Part shown: positions 31,084 through 43,143 of the stretch, piece by piece
How the letters are laid out: each line of letters begins with the position of its first letter
Numbering within the stretch: position 1 is the first letter of the stretch
Assembly (NCBI GenBank): GCA_018257865.1
Contig: JAEUBA010000043.1
Coordinates: forward strand, 62,001-126,000
Source of the DNA: Stereocaulon alpinum
Taxonomy: Eukaryota > Ascomycota > Lecanoromycetes > Lecanorales > Stereocaulaceae
Length of the DNA stretch: 64,000 nt
Reading direction: 5' to 3'
The notes under the pieces: generated by a model
What the model saw: only the letters and a program-made list of their open reading frames with translations
Databases searched by the model: none
What the model was told of the DNA's origin: nothing
Position numbers and translations under genes: made by a program

Positions 31084-33032
31084 ATGCCGCCAACCCTCCA
31101 CAAAACACTCTACACCGGCACATTCCTCTCTACTCCATCACTAGACGAGCTTCAAATTCTTGAATCGCATGCTGTAGGTGTGGATGAGGATGGTGTTATC
31201 AGGTATATAGAGGGTATGTCTGATCAGTCTGATGCAGGGATCCAAGAATTGGCAGTGAGGTGGGGGTGGGGGAAGTCGGAAGAGGGGGGATGGAAGTGCG
31301 TGAAAGGGGGGGCTGGAGGGAATAGATGGTGGTTTCCTGGGTTTATTGGTGAGTTGTATATTTGTTCTTGTTTCATGGCTTCCCGCTATTGGTTATAACT
31401 CTTCAGTTATGAGAACATTGTTTTGTTCTTCGGTCAGTCTTTGCCAGACTTTCCAACATTTGCAAGTTCGTTGAGTTTCCCTGGAAGTTTATCAAGATGT
31501 CAACATTGATAAAACAAAGTCTTTCCTTTCGCACCTGGCTTGGAAGATGTGTCAGATACTGCAGGGAAAGTCTGCCAAATACAGAGCTATGCAAGTTGTG
31601 CACAATTCGAGTTTTCCAATCACTGTGACTATGCACGCGCACTTCCAGCTTTCTCTGAGCGTGATGTCTCGATAATTGATATTCCGTATCACAAAGCTTA
31701 AAGCGTGCCAAATCCGTCATGGGCGCAGTAATAGCTCACAGTAGCTCTCACTATGTTGATCAACAATGCATGCACTAGAATATATCACTCAACTAACGTG
31801 GAATGGAAAGGAAAGACACCCACATTCACGCTTCCCAATACCCCAATTGTGGCATAATCGGCAAAACGACCCTCCTAGACTGGCTAACAACCTACACCTT
31901 TCCACTCGAATCCTCCCTCTCTTCCCTCTCCAAAGCCCGCCAAGTCTACACCGCCTGCGTCTCACGAACCCTATCCCACGGCACAACAACAGCTTCCTAC
32001 TTCGCGACCCGCCACGTCGCCGCCACTAACCTCCTCGCAGACATCTGTCTCGAAAAAGGCCAACGCGCCTTCATCGGCCGCGTATGCATGGACAGCGACA
32101 TGAGCCCCTCCTACTATCGTGACGAATCCCCCCAGCAAGCCCTCATCGACACCATCGCAACAATAAACCACATCAAAACCATAGACCCAACCCACACCCT
32201 CCTAACCCCAATCCTAACCCCCCGCTTCGCCCCCTCCTGCACCTCCCCCCTCCTCACCGCCCTCGGCTCCCTATCCGCCTCCGAAAACCTCCCAATCCAA
32301 ACACACATCTCCGAAAACACCTCCGAAGTATCCCTCGTCGCCTCCCTCTTCCCAACCCACACCTCCTACGCCCACGTCTACGACACCCACGCCCTCCTAA
32401 CCCCCCGCACAGTCCTCGCCCACGCAGTCCACCTCACCCCGCCCGAGCGCGCCCTCATCAAAACCCGTAAAACCAGCATATCCCACTGCCCCATAAGCAA
32501 CACATCCCTCTCCTCGGGCCTCTGTCCCGTCCGCGACCTCCTAAACCAAGGCATAACAGTCGGCCTAGGCACCGACACCTCAGGCGGGTACTCGGCGTCG
32601 ATCCTAACAGCAGCGCGAGAAGCAAGCATGGTATCGAGAATCATAGCGCATCTAACACCCGAAGACCCATCCCCAGCACGAGACTCCAACACCGATCCCC
32701 AACCCCCCACCCCAAAAGACAAGCATAAACTCTCCGTCCCCGAAACCCTCTACCTAGCCACCACAGGCGGCGCAACCTGTCTCGGCCTCGCGCATAAGAT
32801 AGGAAATTTCGCAATAGGGATGGAGTGGGATGCGCAGCTTATCGAGCTAGGAACAGCGCCTGATGCCGGGGTTGAGGATGAGAGTGTGGGGGGTGTACGG
32901 GATCATGGACTGGTGGAGATATGGGGGGGCGAGACGTGGGGGGAGAAAGTTGCCAAGTGGGTTTTTTGCGGGGATGATAGGAATACTAGGAGGGTGTATG
33001 TGAGGGGGAGGTTGGTGCATGAGCGGCGGTAG
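31084..33032 (+). CDS. GUD1: Guanine deaminase
   Basis: Exons 31084-31348 and 31816-33032 join in phase (GG|GTGAGT ... AAG|AC) to 493 residues, very close to yeast Gud1. The enzyme is a zinc amidohydrolase that turns guanine into xanthine in purine salvage and catabolism. The junction creates the metal site PGFIDTHIHASQYPNCG. Then follow LLDWLTTYTFP, SHGTTTASYFAT, the third metal His in IQTHISE, HAVHL, ISHCPISN and the metal Asp in GLGTDTSGGY. The intron is 467 nt, nine times the local norm, with a CTAAC branch site just before its 3' end. The start has a good ACCATG context. Exon 2 is strongly C-rich at first and G-rich at its end. Confidence 0.93.
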
Positions 33033-33597
33033 GGAGGAGGTGTGGAGAGTTGGGGGGGGGCGCGGGTGGGGTTGGGTTGGAAAGAAGTTGTTTGGATGAT
33101 TCAATAGAAACAGCGAGCAATACAATGTCAACGTTTACAGGTATAATCAGCACTGAATGATTCATTCATCCACATATCCTCCATTCCACGCTATGCCATG
33201 GTATCTCAACGTCTGTTCCCAAATTCAAACAAGAAAGGTGAACGGCTAAACTTCGCCACAGTGTCCCGCTCATCACCACTCGACGATGATGAACGCCACC
33301 ACTCCGCGACGATGAACCGCCAGAACCCCAACTTCCAGCTCAACATGAAACCTAGCGACGAAATAGAAACCACACTAATCCGCATCGAGGTTTCTGCATC
33401 TTGAGCTTCCAACATCGTAAACTTCTGTATAGCTTCAAAAAGTTCGCCACCGAGATATTCCTTTTCTTTTTGGCTTGGCAAAAAGCACTCGACGCTCGAC
33501 AGCAGAAATTCAGAAAGCGAAAAAGGGCTTAGTGCCTAAGCTCCGCGGCAGCGAGGACGGCTAACAGGACGATTTTAGCGGGTGACTGTGGTATTTC
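33033..33597. other. Intergenic between convergent genes
   Basis: 3' flanks of guanine deaminase and NTE1. Short frames at 33198-33481 on both strands show no motif. Confidence 0.45.
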
Positions 33598-36500
33598 TCA
33601 TACGCTCGCCCTTCTAGGAGCCATCGTCCGCCTCAAATTCCTCTTCTCTTCCGTCTCCTCCATGACAGGTAACATACCCCTCTCTCTCAGCTTGGCCAGA
33701 TACTCTTGTCCATACCGATAGCCGACCTGGTAAATCTCATCGAATTTAGCAAAATCCAGTGTTCCATAGGGATCGATGGGCGGTCTCATATACAAACATC
33801 CAGGAGTCGTCTTCGCCCTTTCCAATGCATCGACACTACTAACGTAGGCGAGCCGTGCTTGGATTTCCGAGAGTGTAGGCGGGTTCGGATACGAGGAGAA
33901 TGGGTTCCAGCGGTTGAAGAGAGCCCATGCACCAGAAAGGGAGTCGCCGAAGGTCTGAGGGAGATTGTCGTCCAAAGAGCCAACGTCGACTGCGAAGATA
34001 ACGTCTGCGCCAAGAGATTTCATGTGGGCGACAGTAAGATTGTCGACATAGCCGCCGTCTAGGAGCATGCTGCCTTCATCACAGAGAGGAGGGATGAGAC
34101 CAGCTAGAGACATGGAGGCACGGACATAGCGCCATACGTAGCCTGAGTTGTGGAATTCAGCGCGTGATTTGCTGATATTGGTTGTATTGCAATAGAACTC
34201 AAGCCAGAAATCTTCCATCTGTGAATTACCAAAGGTCTTGAATATGCCTCGGTTGAACTCGTGGCCGGTGGTGTAGGATGCCGAAGGGTAGGTCAGGTCA
34301 AGAGCGAAACGCCACATGCTGCCCATGCGTCCTGCAAACTTCTTTGCTCGGCCATACATGGGAACGACATCTGCATCACGAGCATACAACGCTCCAATAA
34401 AGGCGCCGATAGATGTGCCGCCGACGATATCAATTGGGATGCCTGCTTCTTCTAGAGCACGTATAACGCCAACCTGCGAGATACCTCTGGACCCGCCACC
34501 ACCAAGCACAAGACCAACTGACTTGCCACAAAGACGTCTTGCCAGTCGATGAAAGTCACCCTTGAATGGCGTCTCTGCAGAGTACAGTGGTGTTTGCCTT
34601 ATCCGTCTCGACGTGTACTTCTGGATCTCGGCTTGCAGAACTTGGACTCGCTGCTTAAGTGCCGTACCGAAGCGCTTGATCTGAGGATGGACCGGCTCCG
34701 AATTCGTCCGGAAGGCCATTTGGATATGATGGTGACCGCCATTGATCCACATGCGATTTCGCAGCCATTTGCGTGTAAGACCCGGGGGTGAGTACCGCTC
34801 AACATGTAATAGCACCAACTCCTTCCGGGCTGTTGTTTTCATGCCGAGCAGAAAGCGTTCATACTCGCCAATGCTGGGTGACCCTTCAGCAAGTCCAACC
34901 AGCAAGATGCAGTCGGCTTGAGTAATGCACGTCTGTGTCCATGGAGAGTTGACATTGGTATCAGCAATATAAAGCAGCATACCATACCGCTCCTCTAGGT
35001 CAGCCAGGTACTGCGAAAGCTTGAGCTTTCCCATCCTCGAGAAAGCATGCCGTCCAAGATGGTTTAAAATTGCTGCTTGGTTAAGGGAGGTCACTCCGTT
35101 CGCCACCCCTATCTGACTCAAAGCGTTCAAAAGTCGGCTTCCAAATTCCACAACTGGCACACCAGCGGCAACTGGAAGTATAGCAGTCGTGCGAAGATTC
35201 ATAGTTGAGGTTGCATTCTTTCTCGAAGCGTTGTAGCTCTTATCCTTGCCCTGGTCAAATACAGGATCCTCGATTAGAGCTCGCATTCGCTGAGCAATGA
35301 TCTTGGAGATTTTAATGGTGATGCCTGGATGTTCAAGTGCGAGGCTATTGAACAGACTCTTCGGGAATTTAGCCAACTCAGTGTCCCGGATAGCATGCAA
35401 CGTAGCTGGTCGTACGCCCTCGGTCATGACTTCCAGCTCACCCACGCTTTCACCTTGTCCATACTCGCCTACGACTCTCATATCGCCGTCTTCCCGCTCA
35501 TGGATTGCACGAAGCCGGCCATTGAGCACGATATAGATTGCATCACTCTCATCGCCTTGATGATGGATCACTTGGCCAGCATTGACCTGCACCCACTCTA
35601 GAGCGAAGTCAATGTGTAAAATAAGACGTGGTAGCAGGCTTGTCAAGCGCTTCGCCATTGTCAGTAGGACTACCGGGTACTTCTCAACCATAAGTTCAAG
35701 CGAAGCTCGCGGTAGAAAGCCGACATAGACATCGGTCTTGGCTCTGACATCCACGAAAGATCTGTACGAAGATATAGTGCCGACATAACCAGCCAGTCCA
35801 CCAGGCTTGATCAAGAACAAGCTCTTCCGCGAATGTGTCCTTCTTCTGCCGGGCGATTTAGCCCCTCTTAGTGGAGAATTTGTGCCGACTCTACTCAACG
35901 GAGGCAGTAGATCGTCCGAGCTGTGTCCCAGAGGTCCTCTGGCCGACGAAATATCATCCACATCTTTTTCGTCGCCAGGAATGCTCGCGTCTAGGAAACC
36001 ATCAATGACGTAATAGAGACCAGGGTTTCGCTCCCCTTGCTCAACTAGGATGGCATCTTTGGGAAAATACACGATTTCCATGTGGTCTCTAAGCTCGGCG
36101 GTAAGATTCCGGGTGCTATGAGGGCTTCCATTGACAGACACAGAGTTGATTGATTCAGAATCGCCGTCACCGGAGCCGTCGTAGGGGTCGATGAAGCCAA
36201 AGGCATTGCTAAATGTAGCCTTTTGGTTCTTCGCATCGTATGAGACCATACGTGGGGATTGCGGAGCTGAATCTACAGGCTTTCTGATAGCGTCTTTGGC
36301 ATTAGTCAGTCCAATCGCTTTCAGCATGCACTCAAGTATGGACTGGCGAAAAAGGTCGTCCTCGTCCAAGGATTCTTGACGGTGTATATGCAAGCCATTG
36401 CGTGGGGGAGATGGCAGGAATGGTAGATGCTCCATCTGGCCTAGGGGACTTGCAATGCTCTGATCTTTATTTGGTGAGATGGAATGACTGTCGGATGGCC

Positions 36501-38308
36501 GATGATGCATGTCAAAGTGTTCAGGGGGTTTATTACCGAATCGAGAGATTTGTATGTTAGTAAGAAGATCTCCAGCGCTGACGCTGGGACGGTGATATGA
36601 GTTTCCACGTCGATGAGACGGTCTGGGCTCCATGACCTTGGGTTGAGTTGCCTTTCGAGCTGCTGCTAGTCTGGCTTGCTCAGCAATCTCCTTTCGCAAG
36701 CTGCTACTTGAACGTCTCCTTTGCACAGATCCTGGGTTGTGCAGTGCAATGCCTTTCATACTCTCCTCGGGGGAGTCCAGACGTTCTCGTTCCTGCATGA
36801 ACTTATTCTTGAGCCTTTCTAGCGCAGTGCCTCGGAGATGATTTGGTAGATCATAGGTTGTATACCTATTCATGTGTCTTTCTGTGCGTAGGACCTCAGT
36901 GGTTAACCCAAGGTACGAATGGGCAGTGGCTAGCGTGACACGTTGGAGCCTAGTAAGTATGACTTGTACAATGTGTGCGGTGGCCTTGGGATAGACCCTC
37001 GTTAAGCGATGAAAAGCTGTGGCTGGGATAATCGCAATGGTTGTATCTACTGTCGCTCTTGCAACGATGTCAGGGTGAACAGACTTTCGCTTTTCAGATT
37101 TACGGTGGGTTCCGTTTCTTTCATGATCTGATCGTTGCGGTGTGCTATCTTTTGAGTGTGGATCTAGAGAGAGTGGTGGCACGGCTGGTAGATGATCATT
37201 GGCTGTGCTCGACGATGCTCTGCTGCGGTTGTGGTACACCGTCGACGTTGCGTGTGGCTTCCATGCAGGACTTACAGAACCCGACGCAGGGGTCATCCCA
37301 GTGATACCAGGCGGGAAGAAAACACCACTTGAAGCACTCGAAGGCGGCATGGCGTCCACCTCCCGGTCGTGACGTAATTTGACATCTTCTGTAAAAAGTG
37401 ACAAAACCGAGAATAAAGATGACATCGGTGCGCCATTCTTCACCTCCGTAAGCAATTGGTACCCTTGTTGTTCTCCTTCCGAGTGTTCCCCTTCATCATC
37501 GTCAAGACCGTCACCTCCATTGGTCCAGAATCCCCCATCTGAGGTTCTTTCATCTCTTGTAGACTTGACAAAGATCTGTACCAATCCATCAACCACCAAG
37601 CAGAACCCTTTCTCCTCTTCCAAAAGCAGTGTTTCTCCAGCAATAAGCTTCCTTGTTTGCATTGTCCGCGTGAGTTCGTGAAATACCGAGCGTTCGACTA
37701 GCGGAATATTAATGTTGCCCTACTGTCTAGGATGGGGATGCTGGCTCCCTACTCACGATACCCGAACACCTTGATCGCACTTAGAAACTCGTCGAGGTAG
37801 TTCGCCAGCCCCGGCTTCGAATCCCCCTCTTGTGTGTCTGGGAAGAGATCGATCTGGGGCTCCTTGCGCTGAGGTTCTGGGGGTAGTCGAGCATACATAT
37901 TGAGGAAGCGGTATCTCACAATCCATGAGACTAGAGAAGCGAATGCGAGGAGGATAAGCATTCTATGGCCTGTCAGTCGCGCTTCCCCTGTTTAGTAAGG
38001 TCTACGTACAGTGTAGTGAAGTTCATTGTGAACGTCAGACTGGTGGAGAACAGGGCAAACAAGAAGGTGGGCAGCGTGATGCTGGAAAAGGTAATGACCC
38101 AAATCAGTATCCCAGGGATTCCTCTGGCCATGGCAACTAGAACATGACCAAGCAACCCCAGCCATGATTTTGAAGGAGGAAGGTCAGGAGCAACAGTCAG
38201 TTCGGAAGGCTGAACGGAAGCCGTCCTGGTCACGGTACTTAGGAAGGTGCTCAGTACTGCTGTCGAAGAAGCCGTGTCGGAGAGATTGCTTAGAGGAGGG
38301 GATTCCAT
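33598..38308 (-). CDS. NTE1: Lysophospholipase NTE1 (neuropathy target esterase family)
   Basis: Exons 38308-38010, 37962-37757 and 37697-33598 (introns 47 and 59 nt) encode 1534 residues. The protein deacylates phosphatidylcholine in the endoplasmic reticulum membrane. The N-terminus has two or three hydrophobic segments (GILIWVITFSSITLPTFLFALF; MLILLAFASLVSWIVRY followed by RFLNMYARLPPEPQRKEPQ). Cyclic-nucleotide-binding-like domains follow (KLIAGETLLLEEEKGFCLVVDG; PKDAILVEQGERNPGLYYVIDG; VIHHQGDESDAIYIVLNG) with a disordered insert between the first two. The patatin domain has GGGGSRG, the nucleophile motif GGTSIGA (Ser1264) and DGG (Asp1382). The second exon was joined in phase at both ends. 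Yeast Nte1 is 1679 residues, so length is normal. Confidence 0.95.
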
Positions 38309-38853
38309 GGCGTAAGAAGCCCCTCTTGTCCCTTGGTCTCATGATAGGATACCCCCACGGTCCGATAGCGGAAGGGGTATGACAGAATTGTGTCCGGGGA
38401 GGATGACTTGCATGAACGGCACGCGTTGATGTGGAATAGGGTGGGATGTGGTGAAGCTACCTACCTATCAACGACTGGGAGGCAGACATGTGAAGCGCGA
38501 CTTTAGCGTAGAATACCGAGCTCTTAGGGCTAGGGCTAGCGGTGAAAGGTCCGAGCGTTCACAGACATCACGATGCTGAGACAATAGTTCTTGCATCGCT
38601 CATTGGACATGGTCGTACTTGAAAATACAAAGAGAACCTTGCTGAGAGTCAAGTTGGCAGATTGCAAAGAACACTAGGATCGGACTCTGGTTCATTGCAT
38701 GACAGTTGCAGGACAATGCGTTGTATAGGTAATGTAACGCTGTCAATCTATTTAGGCATGTATGGGGAAAGCCATCTCCACGACCCCCAGAGCATCAGAT
38801 CCTGATCCATGCAACCGAAGGTATAGTCATGAGCCACAATCACGAAGCCACTG
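38309..38853. other. Intergenic, no gene recognised
   Basis: Upstream region of NTE1 and 3' flank of the next minus-strand gene. Confidence 0.5.
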
Positions 38854-39993
38854 TCAAATTTCGGAAGTCTCTCTGTGGTGTAAAGCCGAGCGACTAGGGT
38901 TAGGACTTGGACCTTCTTCTGCATAAGTGGCAGGTGTCTCCATGGTCCGAGCCCTTTTCATCCGTGCTGCAGTGTCATTCGCATCAGACGCGAAAGGAAC
39001 GATGATAATTCGGCATTTTGTTGCGGCTTTCATACGTTCCCGACCCTCTTTGGTCATGTACTTTATCTCCTTTGCATCCCCTAATCCCGAGTCCTCGCCG
39101 GCTGCAGGAGAGGAATAGCCCCTCTTCTGCTGGTACTTGAAGAGACGTGTCGAGGCGATGTCCATCTCCTTCATGCCGTCATGGACGACATCGGGCGGCT
39201 CAAGGCGGACTTGTAGACCCAAACCCTCAAAATAATTCCTGTTCCACCGGTCTGCTAGCTTTTGGAGTGCCCCACTGGTGTGTGCAACATTGAAATTCTC
39301 ATGCTCCTTACGCTTTTGCTGTTTATGGCTATAGAAACCGCCGATGGCCATGCCAGCAAATGGGAGAAACAAACCACCGCAAACGCTGATGCCCCAGGTA
39401 GTGAAAAGGACAAAACAAAACTGTGATTTGGTCATTCTTGCGTGACTTTTGATTTCGTGAGTGAACGTTCGCCACTGTCTCTTCCCCACGCCCGCTTCGA
39501 CCAGTGCTAGCGGTAGCCTGAAACCCCAGGTGATGTGGCTGATGCGAGAAGGAACCTGCAATCCTCTTCTGAGTCCGGTTTGAGGCAGGACGGGTGGGGT
39601 AGTCAGGGGGATATCATCGGGGATAGATTTAACGGGAGGTCCGGCTAGAGTGGGTTCGGGGTCTCCGTTGGATTGGACGGGAGGTCGCTTCTCTAAGATT
39701 GGCTCGTAGCGAGAGCAGTTTGTGGCATAGTCTGGCGGGTCCGGGTCATACTGTGCCTCGTCCAGTACTTCATCGCTGGCATTCCATGCAACTTTAAATG
39801 GGTCCGTGATGGTCGAGCTAGGTTCGACACTTGGAGTGTCTAGGACAGGACCATCGAGACACTCATGTTGCGGACTATCGGATGCTGTGGGAGCTGCATG
39901 CGCAACCTGTGGCCTGTTCGCCGCTGGGTACTCAGATGTATGGGATCTATGGAGGCTTGTCAACAACAGAGAGGCAAACAGCATGTCCGCCAT
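38854..39993 (-). CDS. Conserved-looking fungal hypothetical with central membrane segment
   Basis: One exon, 379 residues from the ATG at 39993; the frame upstream opens only with TTG. The N-terminal 200 residues are disordered, Pro- and acid-rich. A conserved-looking core follows: SHITWGFRLPLALVEAGVGK, QWRTFTHEIKSHARMTKSQ, then one or two hydrophobic segments (FCFVLFTTWGISVCGGLFLPFAGMAIGGF split by a glycine turn), then HKQQKRKEHENFNVAHTSGALQ and WNRNYFEGLGLQVRLEPP. The last 100 residues are polar with KCRIIIVPF. This pattern (basic helix, hairpin membrane anchor, cytosolic alpha/beta tail) recurs in uncharacterised ascomycete proteins, as recalled rather than searched. Function is unknown. 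Confidence 0.68.
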   Translation of the reverse strand: MADMLFASLLLTSLHRSHTSEYPAANRPQVAHAAPTASDSPQHECLDGPVLDTPSVEPSSTITDPFKVAWNASDEVLDEAQYDPDPPDYATNCSRYEPILEKRPPVQSNGDPEPTLAGPPVKSIPDDIPLTTPPVLPQTGLRRGLQVPSRISHITWGFRLPLALVEAGVGKRQWRTFTHEIKSHARMTKSQFCFVLFTTWGISVCGGLFLPFAGMAIGGFYSHKQQKRKEHENFNVAHTSGALQKLADRWNRNYFEGLGLQVRLEPPDVVHDGMKEMDIASTRLFKYQQKRGYSSPAAGEDSGLGDAKEIKYMTKEGRERMKAATKCRIIIVPFASDANDTAARMKRARTMETPATYAEEGPSPNPSRSALHHRETSEI

Positions 39994-41612
39994 GATGATG
40001 TGAAAGATGCAAAGATAGGATAGTATTAATAATAGTGGTTGGAGCAGTAATCTCGAGAATTGAGGTGTTGGCAAAATGTTTTGTATCAGTGAAGCAAGCT
40101 GGAGGTAGCAGGAGACAAGGAGATAGACTATTGACTAGCGACTGAGGTAAGAGCGCTGGACAAATGTTCGCAAACTGCAACCGGGTCCGTACCTTTGCAG
40201 ATTAATAGATGCTGGGGAAGCTGGATTGTCAATTACTTTGTTGGCCGCAGGGTAGTCCTTGTACGACACCTTGCGAAAGCCGCCGGCATGACTGATCAGT
40301 ATAAAGCCGTAATGACAGAGTTCAAGCACAGTATGCGCTACCATGGCTAGCGACAAGGAATAGAAGGTAGAAAGGTAGTAGTAGTCACAATGGTAGGATG
40401 CAGGGCTAAAGAGTCAACAGGAATAGGTGAAGTCATGTAGTATTGGCGAGCGAAGTTGGAGATGGTACAAAGGATGGAAGCCTTGATCAACGACCATTGA
40501 AGGGGGAAGGAGCGCCGGAACCCAGTCCTTGAGTTGACTCTGGGCATTTGCATAACTCCACCTTCCGAATTCTCATCCTGGACCATGCCTGCACGGACAT
40601 TATAGTTCTCTTGTTGCGTGTCGAATCGTAGTGGATCGGCCAGCTTGCGTACCGTCTCCAGCATACTGATGATCGATCTTCCGGAGTTTTTAAGGCTCCA
40701 AGCATGAGTTACTCAGTCACTGCTAATTCGCCATGTATTCGTACTCAAAACCTTCAATTAGCAACCTGCTCATTCAGGCGGCGCCTAATGGCTAATTCAT
40801 TGCGCATACTTGCATCTAAAACCATGTAATCTTAGCTCAACTCAGCAACAAATTCTATAATGTGACGAACTGCCTGTATCCCATACCCATCCTGTTTACT
40901 ACCGCGTTAAGCGCTTATCCGATGAAGAGTGTTCTAATTGGTCCATAGGAGCTTCGAGATTCTCACGACTCAAAACTATTTGCCACTCTCCACTTCGCCC
41001 ACAATCGGGTAAGATGCTCGCAGATAGTGCTTCACTGTCCCTCAGTCCTTTTGCACTAGACTCACGCAGCGTGGAAAGAACCTTCACCTTCTGTAACATC
41101 TAGTGTTGAATCAATTCGTGGAGTCGACGACTCAAAGCCGCGAGCTTGATGTTTCGATATGAGGGTATTGGAACAATTGACCATCTGTAGCATTCTGGCA
41201 CCGAATAGACCATGGAAATACTAGAGGTAGTGGCTGTTATCCCCTTCGTAAAGACGAGGTTCGCGTCTCGCAAGCAGTATGATTGTTGCAGAGTGAACAC
41301 CTGCTGGTGCAGTCAGGCTATCTAGGTGACACATGAGTCTCCCTGTGTACTTAAGGTTAATGCAATCCTTGAGGCATTCTTCAGCAAGCACAATGCCAGA
41401 TTGGTGTTATCAAAGCAGCAATGCTCCGCTTCTGCTAGCCGCTTCGAGGCAAAGGATCTCCAGTCCGAACTATATGCTGCTCAGCTTGAGTGCGTACATT
41501 TGGTCCAATTCCATCAGCTGCTTCCGGGCGAGTCTACAACAAGTGGTCCGGGCCTGGAAAGAGTCTTTATTCCCGTGGTGGATTTTCTCACAGTCAGATA
41601 CACTCATATGCT
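39994..41612. other. Gene-poor 1.6-kb stretch
   Basis: Several overlapping minus-strand frames (40135-40356, 40347-40664, 40487-40705) could be exons of a small gene, but no in-phase splice was found and no motif is present. The rest shows nothing. Confidence 0.4.
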
Positions 41613-43143
41613 TCATTTTGTTCCATTCAATCGACTATGAGTAGCCAATTCATCCAACAACTCAACGGTTTCTGCGGGGCTTGCTATCCATGCGGTTGTG
41701 CAGGCTAAACGGGCCTGCAAGGTCTCAACCCAAGATTTCGTACCTCACGCGAACAATGGACGTACCTTGAAGTCATTGGCACCTACTGAAAGAAATTGGT
41801 CCCCAATGTGTAGCGTCTTACCGCCGTCAATGCCTCCCAAATAGCGTTGACATGCGAGGACTCCCCAACCTTTATCGCCAATGTCTACAAAGATGTCATT
41901 ACCGCCTGCCAAAGCTGTCAGCAAGATCCTATCAGATCTGCACTTGGCGCTTTACCATTGAATGCACAGAAGGGTAGATTCTTAGCCGCGGGCGACATTT
42001 CCACCACTTGCTGAGCGACGAGGACCGTCTCTTCTAGTTGCTCGCGTGTCAATTTGTGAGCGCCGTCAATTGGAATGATTCCCACAGCGCGCTCTTTTCT
42101 CAATATTTCGGCGGATAGACCTAGATTCGAAATGCACTCGCGCAGCGCCTTCTCTGCAACGTCAAGCAATGTCTTGATGTTCTCCTCACTCCACAGTGAC
42201 ATCTCAGGCAGCATCCACTCCTGCCTGTCCACATATTCCAGGCAGTATTCCGAAGTCACGTCGAATTTGAAGAGGTAGTTGCTTTCGCCACCAAGGATTA
42301 TCAGGCATGGATCTACTAGATTCTTCTCTAGGACTTCACTTCTTACTCGGTCAAGAAGGCCATATAAGCGATCATAGTATTTCGAAGCCTCAGTGTATCC
42401 TGCTGCGGTCACAATGCCAATTTTGACGCCTTGAGAGAGGAGATTGATGATTCGCGGAATGACAGGATTGTCCGGAGTCAGGGACTGCCCATCGGCATAA
42501 AGGGTGACATCCCCATCGAAAGTCACAAGCTCGAGTGGGCCACCTTGGATGAGACTCATGACTTGAGCTGAATTTAGTATGAGCCGAATATCATTGAATG
42601 ATGGCGGCACGAATCGACGTGAGCTAATTCTTCGTTTCTCGTCTTGGTACTCGAAAGCCTTCTCTAACAGTAGTGGTGTGAAGAAGAGACCAACCTGTAC
42701 AACTTCCGAAGTCAGAACTTCTTTTGCACTGCTGCGGTTTGGAGAACGAGTATCGAAAGCACATGAGGCAAACTCGCCATCATGAGCTATCAAGATATGA
42801 TATCGAACCCAGAGAACTTCGCGAATTGGGGGTAATAGCGGTCCGGAAATATACATACGCTTGGAACCAGATGCTTGAGCTTAGAGCGCTCCTGGGTGCC
42901 ACTCTTCTGAAGCGCAATGTGGTCGTTGATCAGCTCCTCAACGTCATGCAGAATCTCGGCAAACCTTCTGTGGGCAGTCGAGGCCATCTTTCCCAAGACA
43001 TGGTCGCGAGGTTTGCTGTCATAGACTGCCGTAGGTTGCGAATGTAGCACGAAAGGCACGGCCAGGAGACCTTTGATCCACTCAATGAGCTGGTCCCTGC
43101 GATGCGTTTTGAGAGCATACTCGACTCGATATCGCGTCGTCAT
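41613..43143 (-). CDS. ISN1: IMP-specific 5'-nucleotidase
   Basis: Four exons (43143-42859, 42694-41956, 41905-41766, 41714-41613) give 421 residues. Isn1 dephosphorylates IMP to inosine in the cytosol. Recognised blocks: MTTRYRVEYALKTHRRDQL at the start, LLAVPFVLHSQPTAVYD, SSRRFVPPSFNDIRLILN, the HAD-type nucleophile motif VTFDGDVTLYADG, KIGIVTAAGYTEASKYY, GGESNYLFKFD, KERAVGIIPI, FCAFNGGNDIFVDIGDKGWG across intron 2, and GDQFLSVGANDFK/ARLACTTAWIASP across intron 3. Introns are 164, 50 and 51 nt. The first intron is long and happens to stay open in the frame of exon 2, which hides the true junction (PS|VGLFFTPLLLEKAF). The start at 43143 matches the family; an upstream in-frame ATG at 43200 is unlikely. 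Confidence 0.93.

Noticed and set aside
31403..31720. 105-codon minus frame
   Set aside because: Lies wholly within the guanine deaminase intron and has no motif.
42695..42858. Coding-looking stretch IREVLWVRYHILIAHDGEF in front of ISN1 exon 2
   Set aside because: It is out of phase with exon 1, does not fit the family alignment, and is bounded by GTATGT and CTGAC...TACAG; it is intron 1.
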